Assembly (NCBI RefSeq): GCF_000337555.1 | Contig: NZ_AOIO01000039.1 | Coordinates: 70,948-134,947 of the forward strand | DNA from: Natrialba asiatica DSM 12278 | GTDB taxonomy: Archaea > Halobacteriota > Halobacteria > Halobacteriales > Natrialbaceae | Direction of reading: 5' to 3' | Length of the DNA stretch: 64,000 nt | Shown here: one piece after another, positions 17,306-27,026 of the stretch | How positions within the stretch are numbered: the first letter of the stretch is position 1 | Layout of the letters: every line of letters starts with the position of its first letter | Translations under genes and position numbers: made by a program | The notes under the pieces: model-generated | What the model was told of the DNA's origin: nothing | Seen by the model: the letters and a program-made list of their open reading frames with translations, nothing else | The model's database searches: none

Positions 17306-19408
17306 ATGGCGCAAGCGGGAAATTCTGAACTCGTCGACGCATTCGAGCAGTTCTTCCGCAACTACTACGACAACGAGATCAAGCAGCTTGCGCAGCAGTA
17401 TCCCAACGAGCAGCGATCGCTTCACGTCGACTGGCAGGACCTGTATCGATTCGATCCCGATCTGGCTGACGATGTCTTAGCTCAACCGGAACAACTCCAG
17501 CGCTACGCCGAGGAAGCGCTTCGCCTCTACGACCTCCCGATCGACGTCAGCCTCGGCCAGGCCCACGTCCGCATCAAAAACCTGCCCGAGACGGAGACCC
17601 CCGAAATCCGCGAGATCCGCGCCCGCGACATGAACTCGCTCGTGGAGGTCCACGGCATCGTCCGCAAGGCGACGGACGTCCGCCCGAAGATCGAAGAGGC
17701 AGCCTTCGAGTGCCAGCTCTGTGGCACACTCAGCCGTGTTCCCCAGTCGAGCGGCGACTTCCAGGAACCCCACGAGTGCCAGGGCTGCGAGCGACAGGGG
17801 CCGTTCAAGGTCAACTTCGACCAGTCCGAGTTCGTCGACTCCCAGAAGCTTCGCATTCAGGAGAGTCCCGAAGGACTCCGCGGCGGTGAGACGCCCCAAT
17901 CACTCGACGTACACGTCGAGGACGATATCACCGGCGAGGTGACGCCCGGCGACCACGTCTCCGCAACCGGGGTATTGCGGCTCGAACAACAGAGCAATCA
18001 AGGCGAGAAGACGCCGGTGTTCGACTTCTACATGGAGGGGATGTCCGTCGACATCGACGAAGAGCAGTTCGAGGACATGGACATCACCGACGAGGACAAG
18101 AAAGAGATCTACGAGATTTCGAACCAGGAGGAGGTCTACGAGAAGATGGTCGGCTCCATCGCGCCCTCCATCTACGGCTACGAGCAGGAGAAACTCGCGA
18201 TGACGCTCCAGTTGTTCTCCGGCGTCACGAAGCACTTACCCGACGGATCGCGGATCCGCGGGGACCTTCATATGCTCCTTATCGGGGATCCGGGTACCGG
18301 CAAATCGCAGATGATCGGCTACATCCAGAACATCGCACCCCGCTCCGTCTACACCTCCGGGAAAGGCTCATCCTCGGCGGGTCTGACCGCGGCGGCGGTA
18401 CGAGACGACTTCGGCGACGGCCAGCAGTGGACGCTCGAAGCCGGCGCACTCGTCCTCGCCGATCAGGGGATTGCGGCCGTTGACGAACTCGATAAGATGA
18501 GGTCGGAAGATCGGAGTGCCATGCACGAGGCCCTCGAGCAGCAGAAAATCTCCGTCTCGAAGGCCGGCATCAACGCCACCCTCAAGTCCCGCTGTTCGCT
18601 CCTCGGCGCAGCCAACCCCAAGTACGGCCGCTTCGACCAGTACGAACCCATCAGCGAGCAGATCGACCTCGAACCGGCACTCATCTCCCGATTCGACCTG
18701 ATCTTCACCGTCACGGACACCCCCGACGAGGAGAAAGACCGCAATCTCGCAGAGCACATTCTCACCACCAACTACGCCGGCGAACTGACCACCCAACGCG
18801 AGCAGATGACCAACATCGACGTCAGCCAGGGTGAACTCGAGGAGATGACCGAGCAGGTCGATCCGGTAATCGACGCTGAACTCCTCCGGAAGTACATCGC
18901 GTACGCCAAGCAAAACTGTCACCCGCGGATGACCGAGGAAGCCCGCGAGGCGATTCGAGACTTCTACGTCAACCTCCGTTCGAAGGGAACCGACGAGGAC
19001 GCGGCCGTCCCCGTCACGGCGCGAAAACTCGAGGCGCTGGTCCGCCTCTCGGAAGCGAGTGCACGAGTTCGGCTGTCGGATACCGTCGAGCAGTCGGATG
19101 CGGAGCAGGTGATCGAGATCGTTCGCTCGTGTTTGCAGGACGTGGGGGTGGATCCGGAGACGGGCGAGTTCGATGCGGACATCGTCGAGGCGGGGACGTC
19201 GAAGTCCCAGCGTGATCGGATCAAGAATCTCAAGCAACTCATCAGCGATATCGAGGAGGAGTACGACGAGGGTGCGCCGGTCGATATCGTCATGGAGCGA
19301 GCCGAAGAGATCGGATTGGATCAATCGAAGGCAGAGCACGAGATCGAGAAGCTAAAGCAGAAAGGAGAGGTGTACGAGCCGAGTATGGATACGCTACGAA
19401 CGACGTGA
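17306..19408 (+). CDS. mcm: replicative minichromosome maintenance helicase MCM
   Basis: A 700-aa hexameric 3'-5' DNA helicase of the replication fork, the archaeal counterpart of CMG's MCM ring. Seen: N-terminal domain A, zinc-binding cysteine pairs CQLC and CQGC near residues 137-160, OB-fold region, then the AAA+ module with Walker A GDPGTGKS at about 326-334, Walker B VLADQGIAAVDELDKM, the MCM-box ISRFDLIF arginine-finger segment, and a C-terminal winged helix. There is no intein, although many haloarchaeal mcm genes carry one at the Walker region; the open frame here is continuous. It is transcribed alone, convergent with tfb. Confidence 0.95.
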   Translation: MAQAGNSELVDAFEQFFRNYYDNEIKQLAQQYPNEQRSLHVDWQDLYRFDPDLADDVLAQPEQLQRYAEEALRLYDLPIDVSLGQAHVRIKNLPETETPEIREIRARDMNSLVEVHGIVRKATDVRPKIEEAAFECQLCGTLSRVPQSSGDFQEPHECQGCERQGPFKVNFDQSEFVDSQKLRIQESPEGLRGGETPQSLDVHVEDDITGEVTPGDHVSATGVLRLEQQSNQGEKTPVFDFYMEGMSVDIDEEQFEDMDITDEDKKEIYEISNQEEVYEKMVGSIAPSIYGYEQEKLAMTLQLFSGVTKHLPDGSRIRGDLHMLLIGDPGTGKSQMIGYIQNIAPRSVYTSGKGSSSAGLTAAAVRDDFGDGQQWTLEAGALVLADQGIAAVDELDKMRSEDRSAMHEALEQQKISVSKAGINATLKSRCSLLGAANPKYGRFDQYEPISEQIDLEPALISRFDLIFTVTDTPDEEKDRNLAEHILTTNYAGELTTQREQMTNIDVSQGELEEMTEQVDPVIDAELLRKYIAYAKQNCHPRMTEEAREAIRDFYVNLRSKGTDEDAAVPVTARKLEALVRLSEASARVRLSDTVEQSDAEQVIEIVRSCLQDVGVDPETGEFDADIVEAGTSKSQRDRIKNLKQLISDIEEEYDEGAPVDIVMERAEEIGLDQSKAEHEIEKLKQKGEVYEPSMDTLRTT

Positions 19409-19500
19409 TAGCCCCACGAGTCGGAACGTAGCGTAGCGCTCGAGACGGACGAAAGAACACGGGACCAGGCGGACGAGCGAGGAGGACGAGGCGGGACCGG

Positions 19501-20412
19501 TCAGGAGTCGGCAGAAAGCGAGCGGAGTTCGGTGAGTGTCGAGCGGATCGTTACTGTTGCGACATCGGCGACCTCGGCAGCGGCGGTTTGCGTGATCGAC
19601 TCGGTGTGCGGACAGTCACAAGCGGCCTTGTAGAGGCAGGCAGCGGCGACGCCGCTCGGGTTGCGGCCGCCAATACGGTTTGCAGTGATGAGGGAATCGA
19701 GGTGGTCACGGGCGCGGCGTTCGACGGTTGTGTCGAGGTCGAGGTTCGAAGCGAAGCGCGGGAGGTACTGCCCGGGGTCGATCGGACCGGTTGGGAGACC
19801 TAGGTCGCGATTAAGTGCGTCGTAGGCGGCTTTGAGTTCGGCTTCGGTGGCCGCGGCGATGGTGACGACTTCGTCGATCGTTCTGGGGAGCGATCGAACC
19901 CGACAACTCGCGTAGACGCAGGCGGCCGCAAAGCCTTCGATGGAGCGGCCTTGCAGGAGATTTTCGGATTGGGCGGAGTCGAACAGCGCACAGGCTTGTT
20001 CACGGAGGCAGTCGGGAAGGGAAAGGCGTGCCGTGATCCGTTTGATTTCGGTGAAGCCGAGAACCTGGTTGTACTCGGCTTTCGTCGAAATCGTGGCTCG
20101 AGTGTGTTCGCGGCGGAGACGCGAGAGTTGTCGGCGTTTCCGGCCGGTAATGCGGGTACTACGGTCGGAGACCGAGTCAGAACCGTAGCCGATCTGCGTC
20201 GAGAGACCGCGATCGTGTCGAGAACGGGTGAGCGGAGCGCCGGTTCGGCGACGATCGGTGTCATCGTCCGCAAACGAGCGCCACTCGGGACCGCGATCGA
20301 TCGGGTCTTCGCCGAGAACGAGTCCACAGTCCTCGCAGACGGTTTCGGTAGCTGTCAGTCGGAGGAACCCACCACACTCCGGACAGGTCGGAGACGAATC
20401 GGATTGTGCCAT
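19501..20412 (-). CDS. tfb: transcription initiation factor IIB (TFB)
   Basis: A 303-aa general transcription factor bridging TBP-TATA and RNA polymerase. Seen: N-terminal zinc ribbon (CPEC...CEDC, residues about 10-28), a B-reader/linker segment with DRGPEWRSF, and two cyclin-like repeats from about 105 onwards with YASCRVRSLPRTIDEV in the first and GVAAACLYKAACD in the second. ATG at 20412 is preferred over an upstream extension that lacks the zinc ribbon. Haloarchaea have several TFBs; this one has a short, serine-ending C terminus and a compact linker, so it may be a specialised paralogue. A minus-strand TATA-like TTTTAAATA lies around 20450-20460. Confidence 0.9.
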   Translation of the reverse strand: MAQSDSSPTCPECGGFLRLTATETVCEDCGLVLGEDPIDRGPEWRSFADDDTDRRRTGAPLTRSRHDRGLSTQIGYGSDSVSDRSTRITGRKRRQLSRLRREHTRATISTKAEYNQVLGFTEIKRITARLSLPDCLREQACALFDSAQSENLLQGRSIEGFAAACVYASCRVRSLPRTIDEVVTIAAATEAELKAAYDALNRDLGLPTGPIDPGQYLPRFASNLDLDTTVERRARDHLDSLITANRIGGRNPSGVAAACLYKAACDCPHTESITQTAAAEVADVATVTIRSTLTELRSLSADS

Positions 20413-20621
20413 CGGTAAGTAATCTTCGTATTGTGTTGAGTAATCCAGAGTATTTAAAATAATCGAAGTGTAGAAAACTAAGGGATATCGTGGCGGAACG
20501 GAACAGGTTTTCGGGAGGAGAAGGGGAGAAGAAAAGCACCGAACGGCCACCGGTTTTGGCAGACAACGGGTCGTTTTATGCATCTGTTCAGTGGAGTGGA
20601 CAGAGAGGATCAGGGATCGAG

Positions 20622-21461
20622 ATGATAGGGACACAGGCGAGACGGCATCGGTCCCCGCTTAGGTCGAGTTCAGGACGGCGGCTGCCACACGTTGGATCGA
20701 TGACGTTGCGACACGGACTGTTCGTGAACTGGCCGATCGACCCCGAGCGGATTCGGCCCCACGTTCCGTCCGAGTTGACGGTCGACACCCGAGACGGCAC
20801 GGCGTGGCTTAGCGTGCTCCCGTTCGTGCTCACGAACGTCGGTTTCCGCGGGACACCGGCGAGTACGCGATTCGCGTTTGCGGAACTCAACGTTCGGACG
20901 TACGTGACGTACCGCGGTGATCCGGGGCTGTACTTTTTCAGTGTCGATGTCGGCCAGCAACTCCTCGCAAGCGTAGCCGGGTGGCTCACTCGACTCCCGG
21001 TTTTCCCGGCGAAGATGCACGTCGGTGGCGGCGGTGAGGGCATTCGATTTTCGAGTCGGCGACTGCATGCATCCAGTTGGCAGCGGCGGCTCCAGGACGC
21101 GATGCGGTCGGGACGGAAACCCGAAGCAACGAGAGCGGCGAATACGGATCCGAGTGCAGGTGGAGGTGCGGAACCGCCCTGGTTCGCCGCAACGTATCGT
21201 CCAACCGGCCCAGTCGAGACGCCCGATTCGGGAACGCTCGAACACTGGTTGACCGAACGGAGGCGATTCTATGCACCGAATCGCGACAGCGTGTTGGTCT
21301 GCGAAGTCGCACACGATCCGTGGCCGCTCCAGCCAGCCGAGGCGACCATCACCGAGAATACGATGTTCGACGCGCTCGGGCTGGCACCGACGCGCGATGA
21401 GCCACTCGTCTACTACTGCGACGAACTCGAGATGACGGGCTCGATCCCGCGCCGACTCTAA
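20622..21461 (+). CDS. DUF2071 (YqjF-like) family protein
   Basis: About 279 aa. The N-terminal motif LFVNWPIDPERIRPHVP, followed by DGTAWLSVLPFVL and ELNVRTYVTYRGDPGLYFFS, is characteristic of DUF2071, an uncharacterised family distantly related to acetoacetate-decarboxylase-like folds. The start is uncertain: ATG 20622 keeps the short region expected before the first motif, ATG 20700 may be too short and ATG 20490 adds a basic, low-similarity leader. A stretch near residues 150-185 is Arg/Gly/Ala-rich and looks disordered. It is divergent from tfb and upstream of the sugar porter. Confidence 0.75.
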   Translation: MIGTQARRHRSPLRSSSGRRLPHVGSMTLRHGLFVNWPIDPERIRPHVPSELTVDTRDGTAWLSVLPFVLTNVGFRGTPASTRFAFAELNVRTYVTYRGDPGLYFFSVDVGQQLLASVAGWLTRLPVFPAKMHVGGGGEGIRFSSRRLHASSWQRRLQDAMRSGRKPEATRAANTDPSAGGGAEPPWFAATYRPTGPVETPDSGTLEHWLTERRRFYAPNRDSVLVCEVAHDPWPLQPAEATITENTMFDALGLAPTRDEPLVYYCDELEMTGSIPRRL

Positions 21462-21547
21462 ACGGATTTCAGGCGGCGGTGAGAAAACTACGTACCGGAA
21501 TTTTCGCCGGGAAAGCCAGTATTGGAAGTAAATATAATCCTCAATAG

Positions 21548-21565
21548 ACTAATCTATAGATTGGT
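21548..21565 (+). promoter_or_regulatory. palindrome upstream of the sugar porter (candidate operator)
   Basis: AATCTATAGATT (21551-21562) is a perfect 12-bp palindrome, extended to 18 bp with one mismatched pair. It sits in the AT-rich 170-bp spacer, 73 bp before the sugar-porter ATG and upstream of its likely TATA region. The position suits an activator site or a repressor half of a loop; no regulator gene is adjacent. Confidence 0.4.
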
Positions 21566-21634
21566 TGAACGGTTCCTGCCGAGATCGATAGATATGTTAC
21601 TATCATCCGAGATAATTATTATGGCACACAATCG

Positions 21635-23080
21635 ATGGCACTCTCAGAGACAGACACAGCCACTGGGAATCAGAACTCGTTCGTGTACGTAGTTGCGGCG
21701 TTAGCCGCGCTCAACGGCCTTTTATTCGGGTTCGATACCGGCGTGATTTCCGGTGCAATGCTGTACATCAAGGACACGTTCGACATAACGATGTTATTCG
21801 GCCAGTCGATCCACCCGTCTCTCGTCGAAGGGGTGATCGTCAGCGGCGCGATGGTCGGGGCGATCGTCGGGGCCGCGCTCGGCGGTCGGCTGGCGGATCG
21901 GATCGGACGCCGGCGGCTCATCTTGGTCGGGGCCGTCGTGTTTTTCGTCGGCTCGCTTATCATGGCGATTGCGCCGAACACTGAGATACTGATCGTTGGA
22001 CGTATCCTCGACGGTGTTGGCGTCGGCTTCGCCTCCGTCGTCGGGCCGCTGTATATCTCGGAGATCGCACCGCCGAAGATCCGCGGGTCGCTGGTGGCGT
22101 TAAACCAACTGACGATTACGAGCGGGATCCTCATCGCCTACATCGTGAACTACGCGTTCTCGAGCGGCGGCGAGTGGCGCTGGATGCTCGGCCTCGGGAT
22201 GGTCCCCGCAGCGATCCTGTTCGTCGGGATGCTGTTCATGCCCGAGAGCCCGCGCTGGCTCTACGAACAGGGCTACAAGGAGACCGCCCGCGACGTGCTC
22301 TCGCGGATTCGGACCGAGGACCAGATCGACGCCGAGTTACGCGAAATCACGGAGACTATCCAGAGCGAAACCGGGGGCCTGCGCGATCTGTTTCAGCCGT
22401 GGATCGTTCCGATGCTCGTCGTCGGCAGCGGACTGGCAATATTCCAGCAAGTGACCGGGATCAACGCGGTCATGTACTACGCGCCGCGGATCCTCGAGTC
22501 GACCGGTTTCGGAGATACGAACTCGATCCTTGCAACCGTCGCAATCGGAGTCGTCAACGTCATCATGACCGCCGTCGCGGTGGCGTTGATCGACCGAACC
22601 GGCCGCCGACCGCTGCTTCTGACCGGCCTCACCGGAATGACGGCGATGCTCGGCATCGCCGGCCTCGTCTACTATCTGCCCGGCCTCTCGGGCGGACTCG
22701 GTGTGCTCGCGACCGGCAGTCTAATGCTTTACGTGGCGTTCTTCGCCATCGGCCTCGGGCCGGCGTTCTGGCTGCTCATCTCGGAGATCTATCCGATGGA
22801 GGTCCGCGGCATCGCGATGGGGGTTGTGACGGTACTCAACTGGGCCGCAAACCTGCTCGTTTCGCTCACGTTCCTCCGCCTCGTCGATGTCATCGGGCAG
22901 TCCGGAACGTTCTGGCTGTACGGCATCCTCTCGCTCGTCGCCCTCGTCTTCTGTTACCGACTCGTCCCGGAAACGAAGGGGCGCTCACTCGAGGAGATCG
23001 AGGCCGACCTCCGGAACACCTCTATCGGATCCGATTCGTCCGCGACGGACCGGACCGACGCCGTTCAAACGGACGACTGA
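21635..23080 (+). CDS. MFS sugar porter family transporter
   Basis: A 481-aa, 12-helix major-facilitator permease of the sugar porter family (hexose/pentose:H+ or Na+ symport). Diagnostic pieces: LLFGFDTGVISGA in helix 1, GGRLADRIGRRRLI in the helix 2-3 loop, PESPRWLYEQG before the central loop, QQVTGINAVMYYAP in helix 7, DRTGRRPLL in the helix 8-9 loop and VPETKGRSLEEIE after helix 12. These six signatures leave little doubt about the family; the sugar is unknown. The C terminus ends in an acidic-Thr tail. It is preceded by an AT-rich spacer with a palindrome and is transcribed alone. Confidence 0.9.
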   Translation: MALSETDTATGNQNSFVYVVAALAALNGLLFGFDTGVISGAMLYIKDTFDITMLFGQSIHPSLVEGVIVSGAMVGAIVGAALGGRLADRIGRRRLILVGAVVFFVGSLIMAIAPNTEILIVGRILDGVGVGFASVVGPLYISEIAPPKIRGSLVALNQLTITSGILIAYIVNYAFSSGGEWRWMLGLGMVPAAILFVGMLFMPESPRWLYEQGYKETARDVLSRIRTEDQIDAELREITETIQSETGGLRDLFQPWIVPMLVVGSGLAIFQQVTGINAVMYYAPRILESTGFGDTNSILATVAIGVVNVIMTAVAVALIDRTGRRPLLLTGLTGMTAMLGIAGLVYYLPGLSGGLGVLATGSLMLYVAFFAIGLGPAFWLLISEIYPMEVRGIAMGVVTVLNWAANLLVSLTFLRLVDVIGQSGTFWLYGILSLVALVFCYRLVPETKGRSLEEIEADLRNTSIGSDSSATDRTDAVQTDD

Positions 23081-23214
23081 CACCGACGAGAGACGACAGC
23101 GACGAGCGACGGTCGAAGCCGAGCTGAAGTGATGTGAACCGCGCCCGGTTCGCCGGTCCTCACTCCTTTCTCCCGAATCCGCATCATTATCTCCGTTACT
23201 CGCCTGAGTCAACT

Positions 23215-23820
23215 ATGGACGGACCAACACTGTTTCACCTTCACTTCAATACACCCGACGTAGAGAGCGCGGCCGATCGACTCGAGCGGGAGGGACTCCC
23301 CTGCAAGCGCCGTTTCGGGACCGTTCGTGGAGAGAGTCGATCGCTCGGTCCCGAAGACGCCGTTCCGGACGAGTTCAGATTCAAACTGCAGGTTCATCGT
23401 CGGGGGAACGTAGATATCACGCTTGCCCCTGGGAAGCGGTCCCGAATTGATCATCTCGGCCTTCGCAGTTCGGATTTCGATGGGACGCTCGAGCGGGCGC
23501 GCTCGCGTGGAGCGTCCGTTCGGCAGAACAGCCGGCGGACGTTCGTGATGACGCCGTGGACGTTCCGGGTTGAGTTGCACCCGAGGGCTGACGGGGAGCG
23601 AGGAACGGCGGAACGGGACAGAGATGCCGCATACCATATCGAGGACGCACTGCTCTCGGTACCGGAGGCCGGTGCGGTGCGAACGTATTTCGATTCTGTA
23701 TTCGGGGCCGTACCGCAGTTGACGATCGAATCCGGTGAAGAGATCTGGCTGGAGTCGTTCACGATCGCTACTGACCGAAAGTCGAGGAGAATAGACGTCG
23801 CAGAACTCCTTGGTGCATAG
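23215..23820 (+). CDS. VOC (glyoxalase/dioxygenase-fold) family protein
   Basis: About 201 aa with one recognisable vicinal-oxygen-chelate module: FHLHFNTPDVESAADRLEREGLP near the N terminus and IDHLGLRSSDFDGTLERARSRGASV, with histidines and a glutamate (VELHPR) at positions compatible with a metal site. The last 60 residues (from AAYHIEDALLSV) look like a partial second half, with EDALLSVP and a closing segment WLESFTIATDR. Substrate unknown. ATG at 23215 begins directly with the VOC beta-strand; the longer frame from 23134 adds a Pro/His-rich leader without support. It is downstream of, but separated from, the sugar porter. Confidence 0.65.
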   Translation: MDGPTLFHLHFNTPDVESAADRLEREGLPCKRRFGTVRGESRSLGPEDAVPDEFRFKLQVHRRGNVDITLAPGKRSRIDHLGLRSSDFDGTLERARSRGASVRQNSRRTFVMTPWTFRVELHPRADGERGTAERDRDAAYHIEDALLSVPEAGAVRTYFDSVFGAVPQLTIESGEEIWLESFTIATDRKSRRIDVAELLGA

Positions 23821-23945
23821 ACGGCGTCCGTTTCGAGTAGCTGCGACCCGGGTAGAACTGGGATCGGGAAGAGAGTACTGCGAGACCAAGTCCGGTTCGG
23901 GAGACGGAACCGTTGCCCGGCGCCCTACAGTTTCTTTCCTTGCCC

Positions 23946-24998
23946 TTACTGCACGTCCGTATCGATCAGCCCAAACCGCGAGCCGCTGTCGCTCTCGCTC
24001 GCGTTTTCGTACACCACGTGTGCTGCGGCAACGTCCTGAATTGCCAGTCCCGTCGAGTCGAACACCGTCACATCCGTCTCAGCCGTGCGGCCGTCCGTCG
24101 TGCCGACGACGAGTTCACCGAGTTCGGCGTGGATGTCGGCGTCGGTGAGCGTGCCGTCGGTGTAGGGCACGTTGATCTCGCCGGAGTGAGTGCACTGCTC
24201 GTGGTCGTCGATGACGACCGTCGCCGCCTGCAGAAGTTCGTCTGCGAGTTCGTGTTTGCCCTCTGCGTCGGCACCGATGGCGTTGATGTGCGTGTGCTCG
24301 CCGACGTCCTCGGGCGTGACGACCGGGTCGCGAACGGGCGTCACCGTCGAGAGCACGTCACAGTGACCGGCCTCGGAGATCGAGCCGGCGCGAACGGTGA
24401 ACTCGTCGTCGTAGGCGTCGATGAAGCGCTGGACGCGTTCCTCGTCGAGGTCCGAGACGACGACCTCCTCGATCGGGCGAATCTCGCTGATCGCGTCGAG
24501 TTGAGTGTACGATTGGACGCCCGCGCCGACGAGGCCGAGACTCGTGGCGTCGGAGACGGCGAGGTGATCCGTCGCGACGGCCGCGGCGGCTCCGGTCCGT
24601 TTCATCGTGAGCGTCGTTCCGTCCATGATCGCAAGCGGGAACGCGGTTTCGGGGTCCGAGTAGATCATCGTCCCCAGCACGGTCGGCAGATCGTGGTCGG
24701 TCGGGTTGTCCGGGTGGACGTTGACCCACTTCAGGCCGGCGGCGTCCCACCCATCGGCAGCGTCAGCATCCCGCCGTGATCCTGACTGGCTCGAGGAGGC
24801 GTCGCTCCCTCGAACGTTCAGGTAGGCCGGCATCGAGCGAAAGTCCCCGTTGTATTGGGGTAAATCGATATAGGACTTGGCCGGCATCTGGGTGTCTCCC
24901 CGTTCGAACGCGCCGAAGGCCTGTTCGACTGCGTCGATGAGAGCCCCCATCCGAATGTTCTCGTCGACATCGTCGCTATCCAGAAGAATGGTGTTCAT
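23946..24998 (-). CDS. ornithine cyclodeaminase / archaeal alanine dehydrogenase family
   Basis: A 350-aa NAD(P)-dependent enzyme of the ornithine cyclodeaminase/mu-crystallin family. Seen: substrate-side MPAKSYIDLPQYNGDFRSMPAYL with the catalytic-type Lys, GLKWVNVHPDNP, and a Rossmann fold starting GLVGAGVQSYTQL near residue 158; DSTGLAIQDVAAA near the C terminus is typical. The sequence style is closer to archaeal alanine dehydrogenase of this family than to bacterial cyclodeaminase, but activity cannot be settled here. An acidic/Ser insert (residues about 63-85) interrupts the substrate domain. TATA-like CTTAAG lies 28 nt before the ATG, indicating a leaderless transcript. Confidence 0.85.
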   Translation of the reverse strand: MNTILLDSDDVDENIRMGALIDAVEQAFGAFERGDTQMPAKSYIDLPQYNGDFRSMPAYLNVRGSDASSSQSGSRRDADAADGWDAAGLKWVNVHPDNPTDHDLPTVLGTMIYSDPETAFPLAIMDGTTLTMKRTGAAAAVATDHLAVSDATSLGLVGAGVQSYTQLDAISEIRPIEEVVVSDLDEERVQRFIDAYDDEFTVRAGSISEAGHCDVLSTVTPVRDPVVTPEDVGEHTHINAIGADAEGKHELADELLQAATVVIDDHEQCTHSGEINVPYTDGTLTDADIHAELGELVVGTTDGRTAETDVTVFDSTGLAIQDVAAAHVVYENASESDSGSRFGLIDTDVQ

Positions 24999-25177
24999 AT
25001 CCGCGAATATTGCGGGCGGAACCTTAAGTGGTTCTTCCTGTGGTCGCGGCGCGAGTGTGAACGTGGACCGAGCGACGGATTGAGCGGGTGCTATCCGGTT
25101 GGAGCGCGGAGACGAACGGCAAACGGCAGAAAATGGGCCGCCGCAAGCGGTCGGCGATGGTGGTCGGGAAGTCGCGT

Positions 25178-25201
25178 GTAAGGGGGTCGTCCCTCGCTTA
25201 C
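25178..25201 (-). terminator. hairpin at the thermosome 3' end
   Basis: GTAAG (25178-25182) and CTTAC (25197-25201) with inner GGG/CCC pairs and a 4-nt loop form a stem that includes the thermosome stop codon. It probably marks transcript termination or protects the 3' end; no long T run follows. Confidence 0.35.
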
Positions 25202-26874
25202 ATCATGCCGCCCATACCGCCACCCATGCCGCCCATACCGCCCATGCCACCGGCACCGCCGGCGGGCATGTCTTCTTCGTCGTCGTCGTCGGCAACCGCG
25301 AGGTCGCCGGCGGCGATGACGTCGTCGATGCGAAGCAGCATAACGGCCGCTTCGGTGGCGGATTCGATCGCCTGGGTCTTCACGCGAAGCGGCTCGTAGA
25401 CGCCTTCCTCGCCCATGTCGATGGTGTCGCCGGTGAATGCGTCCAGTCCGGCAGCCTCGTTGCCGCCGTCGTGGTCGGCGCGGAGTTCGACGAGCGAGTC
25501 GATTGGGTCGAGTCCTGCGTTCTCGGCCAGCGTGCGTGGGATGATCTCGAGCGCGTCCGCGAAGGCTTCGACGGCGAGCTGTTCGCGCCCGCCGACGGAG
25601 TCGGCGTAGTCGCGCAGCGCAAGCGAGAGTTCGACTTCGGGCGCGCCGCCGCCGGCGAGCACCTTGCCGTCCTCGAGGGTCGTCCGCACCACACCGAGGG
25701 AGTCCTCGATGGCGCGGTCGACCTCGTCGATGACGTGCTCGGTGCCACCCCGGAGGATGAGCGTGACGGCCTGTGCGTCGTCGACGTCCTCGACGAAGAT
25801 GCGCTGGTCACCGGCGATCTCCTTCTGGGCGACGCTGCCGGCGAAGCCGAGGTCGTCCTCGGTCAGGTCGTCGACCGTTGAGACCGGCGTTGCGCCGGTT
25901 GCGCGGGCGAGCTGGGACTGGTCGCTGGACTTGACGCGGCGGACGGCGATGATGCCCTCCTGTGCGAGGTAGTGCTGGGCCATGTCGTCGATGCCGCCGT
26001 CGACGAAGACGACTTCCGCGCCGACGTCGGCGACCTGCTCGGCCATCTCGCGAAGCTGGGCCTCCTCCTGCTCTAAGAACTGCTCGAGCTGGTCCGGGTC
26101 GGTGACGTTGACTTCGGCGTCGATCTCGGTCTCTTTGATCTCGAGGTCGCCGTTGACGATCGCGACCGAGGCGTCCTCGGCGAAGTACGGCATGTTGTCG
26201 GAGACACGCTCCTTGTCGACGATGACGCCCTCGACGAGTTCGGAGTTCTCGATCGAGCCGCCGACGACCTTTTCGACTTTGACGTTGTCCGTGTCGACGT
26301 CGTCGCCGTCGGAGACGGACTGGACGGCGTCGACGACGAGATCGGCGAGCAGGTCGCGGGCGCTCTCTGCGCCCTTGCCGGTCATCGCGGTAGCGGCGAT
26401 CTGGTGGAGGATCTCGTCGTCGTCCTCGTCGACATCGACTGCGATCTCTTCGAGGGCCTCCGTGGCCTCTTCGGCGGCCTGGCGGTATCCCTGCGCGAGC
26501 GTGGTCGCGTGGATGTCCTGATCGAGGAGGTCCTCGGCCTGGCTCAGGAGTTCACCGGCGACGACGACGGCGCTCGTGGTGCCGTCGCCGACCTCGTCCT
26601 CCTGGGTCTCGGCGACTTCGACGATCATGTCGGCCGCCGGGTGGTCGATTTCCATCTCCGAGAGGAGGGTGACGCCGTCGTTCGTCACGATGACGTTGCC
26701 CGAGGAATCGACGAGCATCTTGTCCATCCCCTTCGGTCCGAGTGTCGTGCGGACGGACTCGGCAACGGCCTTGCCGGCCTGTACGTTCATCGACTGCGCG
26801 TCTTTCCCGGAGGTTCGCTGGCTGTCCTCCGAGAGAACGATAAGGGGCTGGTTGCCCATCTGCTGTTGCGCCAT
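25198..26874 (-). CDS. thermosome (group II chaperonin) subunit
   Basis: A 558-aa CCT/thermosome subunit that folds proteins in an ATP-driven double ring. Seen: N-terminal [25 protein letters not shown]-site motifs [13 protein letters not shown] and [26 protein letters not shown] near residue 90, apical-domain insertion, and the C-terminal equatorial domain with [17 protein letters not shown]. The last 20 residues are GGM repeats, common in haloarchaeal subunits. ATG at 26874 (MAQQQMG) is chosen over the in-frame GTG two codons upstream. A strong TATA, TTTATATAG near 26905-26913, lies about 35 nt before the start, fitting high, heat-inducible expression. No partner subunit lies in the window. 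Confidence 0.95.
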   Translation of the reverse strand: MAQQQMGNQPLIVLSEDSQRTSGKDAQSMNVQAGKAVAESVRTTLGPKGMDKMLVDSSGNVIVTNDGVTLLSEMEIDHPAADMIVEVAETQEDEVGDGTTSAVVVAGELLSQAEDLLDQDIHATTLAQGYRQAAEEATEALEEIAVDVDEDDDEILHQIAATAMTGKGAESARDLLADLVVDAVQSVSDGDDVDTDNVKVEKVVGGSIENSELVEGVIVDKERVSDNMPYFAEDASVAIVNGDLEIKETEIDAEVNVTDPDQLEQFLEQEEAQLREMAEQVADVGAEVVFVDGGIDDMAQHYLAQEGIIAVRRVKSSDQSQLARATGATPVSTVDDLTEDDLGFAGSVAQKEIAGDQRIFVEDVDDAQAVTLILRGGTEHVIDEVDRAIEDSLGVVRTTLEDGKVLAGGGAPEVELSLALRDYADSVGGREQLAVEAFADALEIIPRTLAENAGLDPIDSLVELRADHDGGNEAAGLDAFTGDTIDMGEEGVYEPLRVKTQAIESATEAAVMLLRIDDVIAAGDLAVADDDDEEDMPAGGAGGMGGMGGMGGGMGGMM

Positions 26875-26903
26875 AGTCACCCGAAGGATTGATTGTTATT
26901 CTA

Positions 26904-26915
26904 TATAAATCCTTT
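26904..26915 (-). promoter_or_regulatory. TATA element of the thermosome gene
   Basis: Minus-strand GGATTTATATAG at 26915-26904 is the best TATA match in the window, about 35 nt before the ATG at 26874, allowing a leader of about 8 nt. The upstream flank carries CCAAAGG; no distinct heat-shock element can be named. Confidence 0.65.
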
Positions 26916-27026
26916 GGTGTCAATTCACTCAGAGCGCCTGAATCGACGGGGGCTATCGCTTCGAGAGAGAACGACCGGCGGTTATTTATGAGTGAACCGA
27001 ACGAAAAACGGGAGTCAAGCGACAGA

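Noticed and set aside
18270..18400. Intein in MCM at the Walker A site
   Set aside because: The Walker A region and downstream motifs are continuous at normal spacing, with no splicing blocks.
24358..24750. Minus-strand Arg-rich frame inside the alanine-dehydrogenase-like gene
   Set aside because: Alternative-frame shadow of the same gene, with no independent signals.
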